From CAZLYK01 sp964563495 (lineage in GTDB: Bacteria; Acidobacteriota; Blastocatellia; RBC074), in contig CAZLYK010000084.1 in assembly GCA_964563495.1 (NCBI GenBank), positions 1 through 21,878 of the forward strand: DNA of 21,878 nt. The letters run 5' to 3'. Under the pieces are notes generated by a model that was not told the origin of the DNA, did not search any database, and saw only the letters and a list, made by a program, of their open reading frames with translations. Shown here piece by piece: positions 21,840 through 21,878 of the stretch (position 1 is its first letter; every line of letters starts with the position of its first letter). The translations under genes and the position numbers were made by a program.

Positions 21840-21878
21840 ACAGGATTAACAGGATTTTTACCGGATTAAACAGGATTA
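21838..21878. repeat. 'acaggatt' inverted-repeat element, copy 4, cut by window end
   Basis: The sequence agacaggattaacaggat and then accggattaaacaggat repeats the left arm of the perfect inverted repeat at 7915-7960 with few changes. It begins within the folD stop codon. The right arm, if present, lies beyond the window. Confidence 0.75.

Overview
The window looks like a chromosomal piece of an acidobacterium, most likely of the Blastocatellia type. This rests on the gene content (an FHA-GAF-PP2C phosphatase, a large secreted M14 peptidase, an ECF sigma/anti-sigma/Spy-like trio, a TIR protein fused to a sulfatase-modifying-factor fold), on codon use rich in G and C, and on 'acaggattaacaggatt' intergenic palindromes directly after several stop codons. 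The assignment is inference; there is no rRNA to prove it.

Left part (1-4469, all genes on the minus strand): a signalling operon read in the order HD-GYP-like phosphohydrolase, degenerate D12-type DNA adenine methylase homologue, STAS anti-sigma-factor antagonist, FHA-GAF-PP2C (RsbU-like) phosphatase. The last two are a classical partner-switch pair. The methylase homologue appears to have lost its catalytic motif.

Middle part (4642-13659): a GNAT acetyltransferase and a secreted M14 zinc carboxypeptidase on the plus strand. They face a minus-strand ECF sigma factor / membrane anti-sigma candidate / Spy-CpxP-like operon across a perfect 46-bp inverted repeat that probably acts as a two-way terminator. 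Divergent from the sigma operon is a 1267-residue secreted multidomain nuclease of the ExeM/NucH type.

Accessory cassette (13728-18421, plus strand): three co-directional genes. They encode an N-terminal SLOG nucleotide-sensor domain fused to four membrane segments (SLATT-like), an unrecognised 541-residue protein with a winged-helix-like N-terminus and a very acidic repeat tract, and a TIR domain with the expected catalytic glutamate fused to an FGE/C-type-lectin-fold domain. TIR plus SLOG-membrane protein is the logic of Thoeris-like nucleotide-signal defence. The middle gene and the FGE fusion do not fit the described Thoeris types, so this is the best candidate for an undescribed system. 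The FGE C-terminus also resembles the variable region of diversity-generating retroelement targets, although no template repeat or reverse transcriptase lies in this window.

Downstream (18422-19247) is a gene-poor strip with a palindrome cluster and a 189-bp MITE-like element that has inverted ends and a 9-bp target duplication. The right end (19248-21878) has housekeeping character: tRNA-Lys(CTT) with its own terminator, a lone Flp-type pilin with a near-consensus promoter, a small coiled-coil protein, and FolD.
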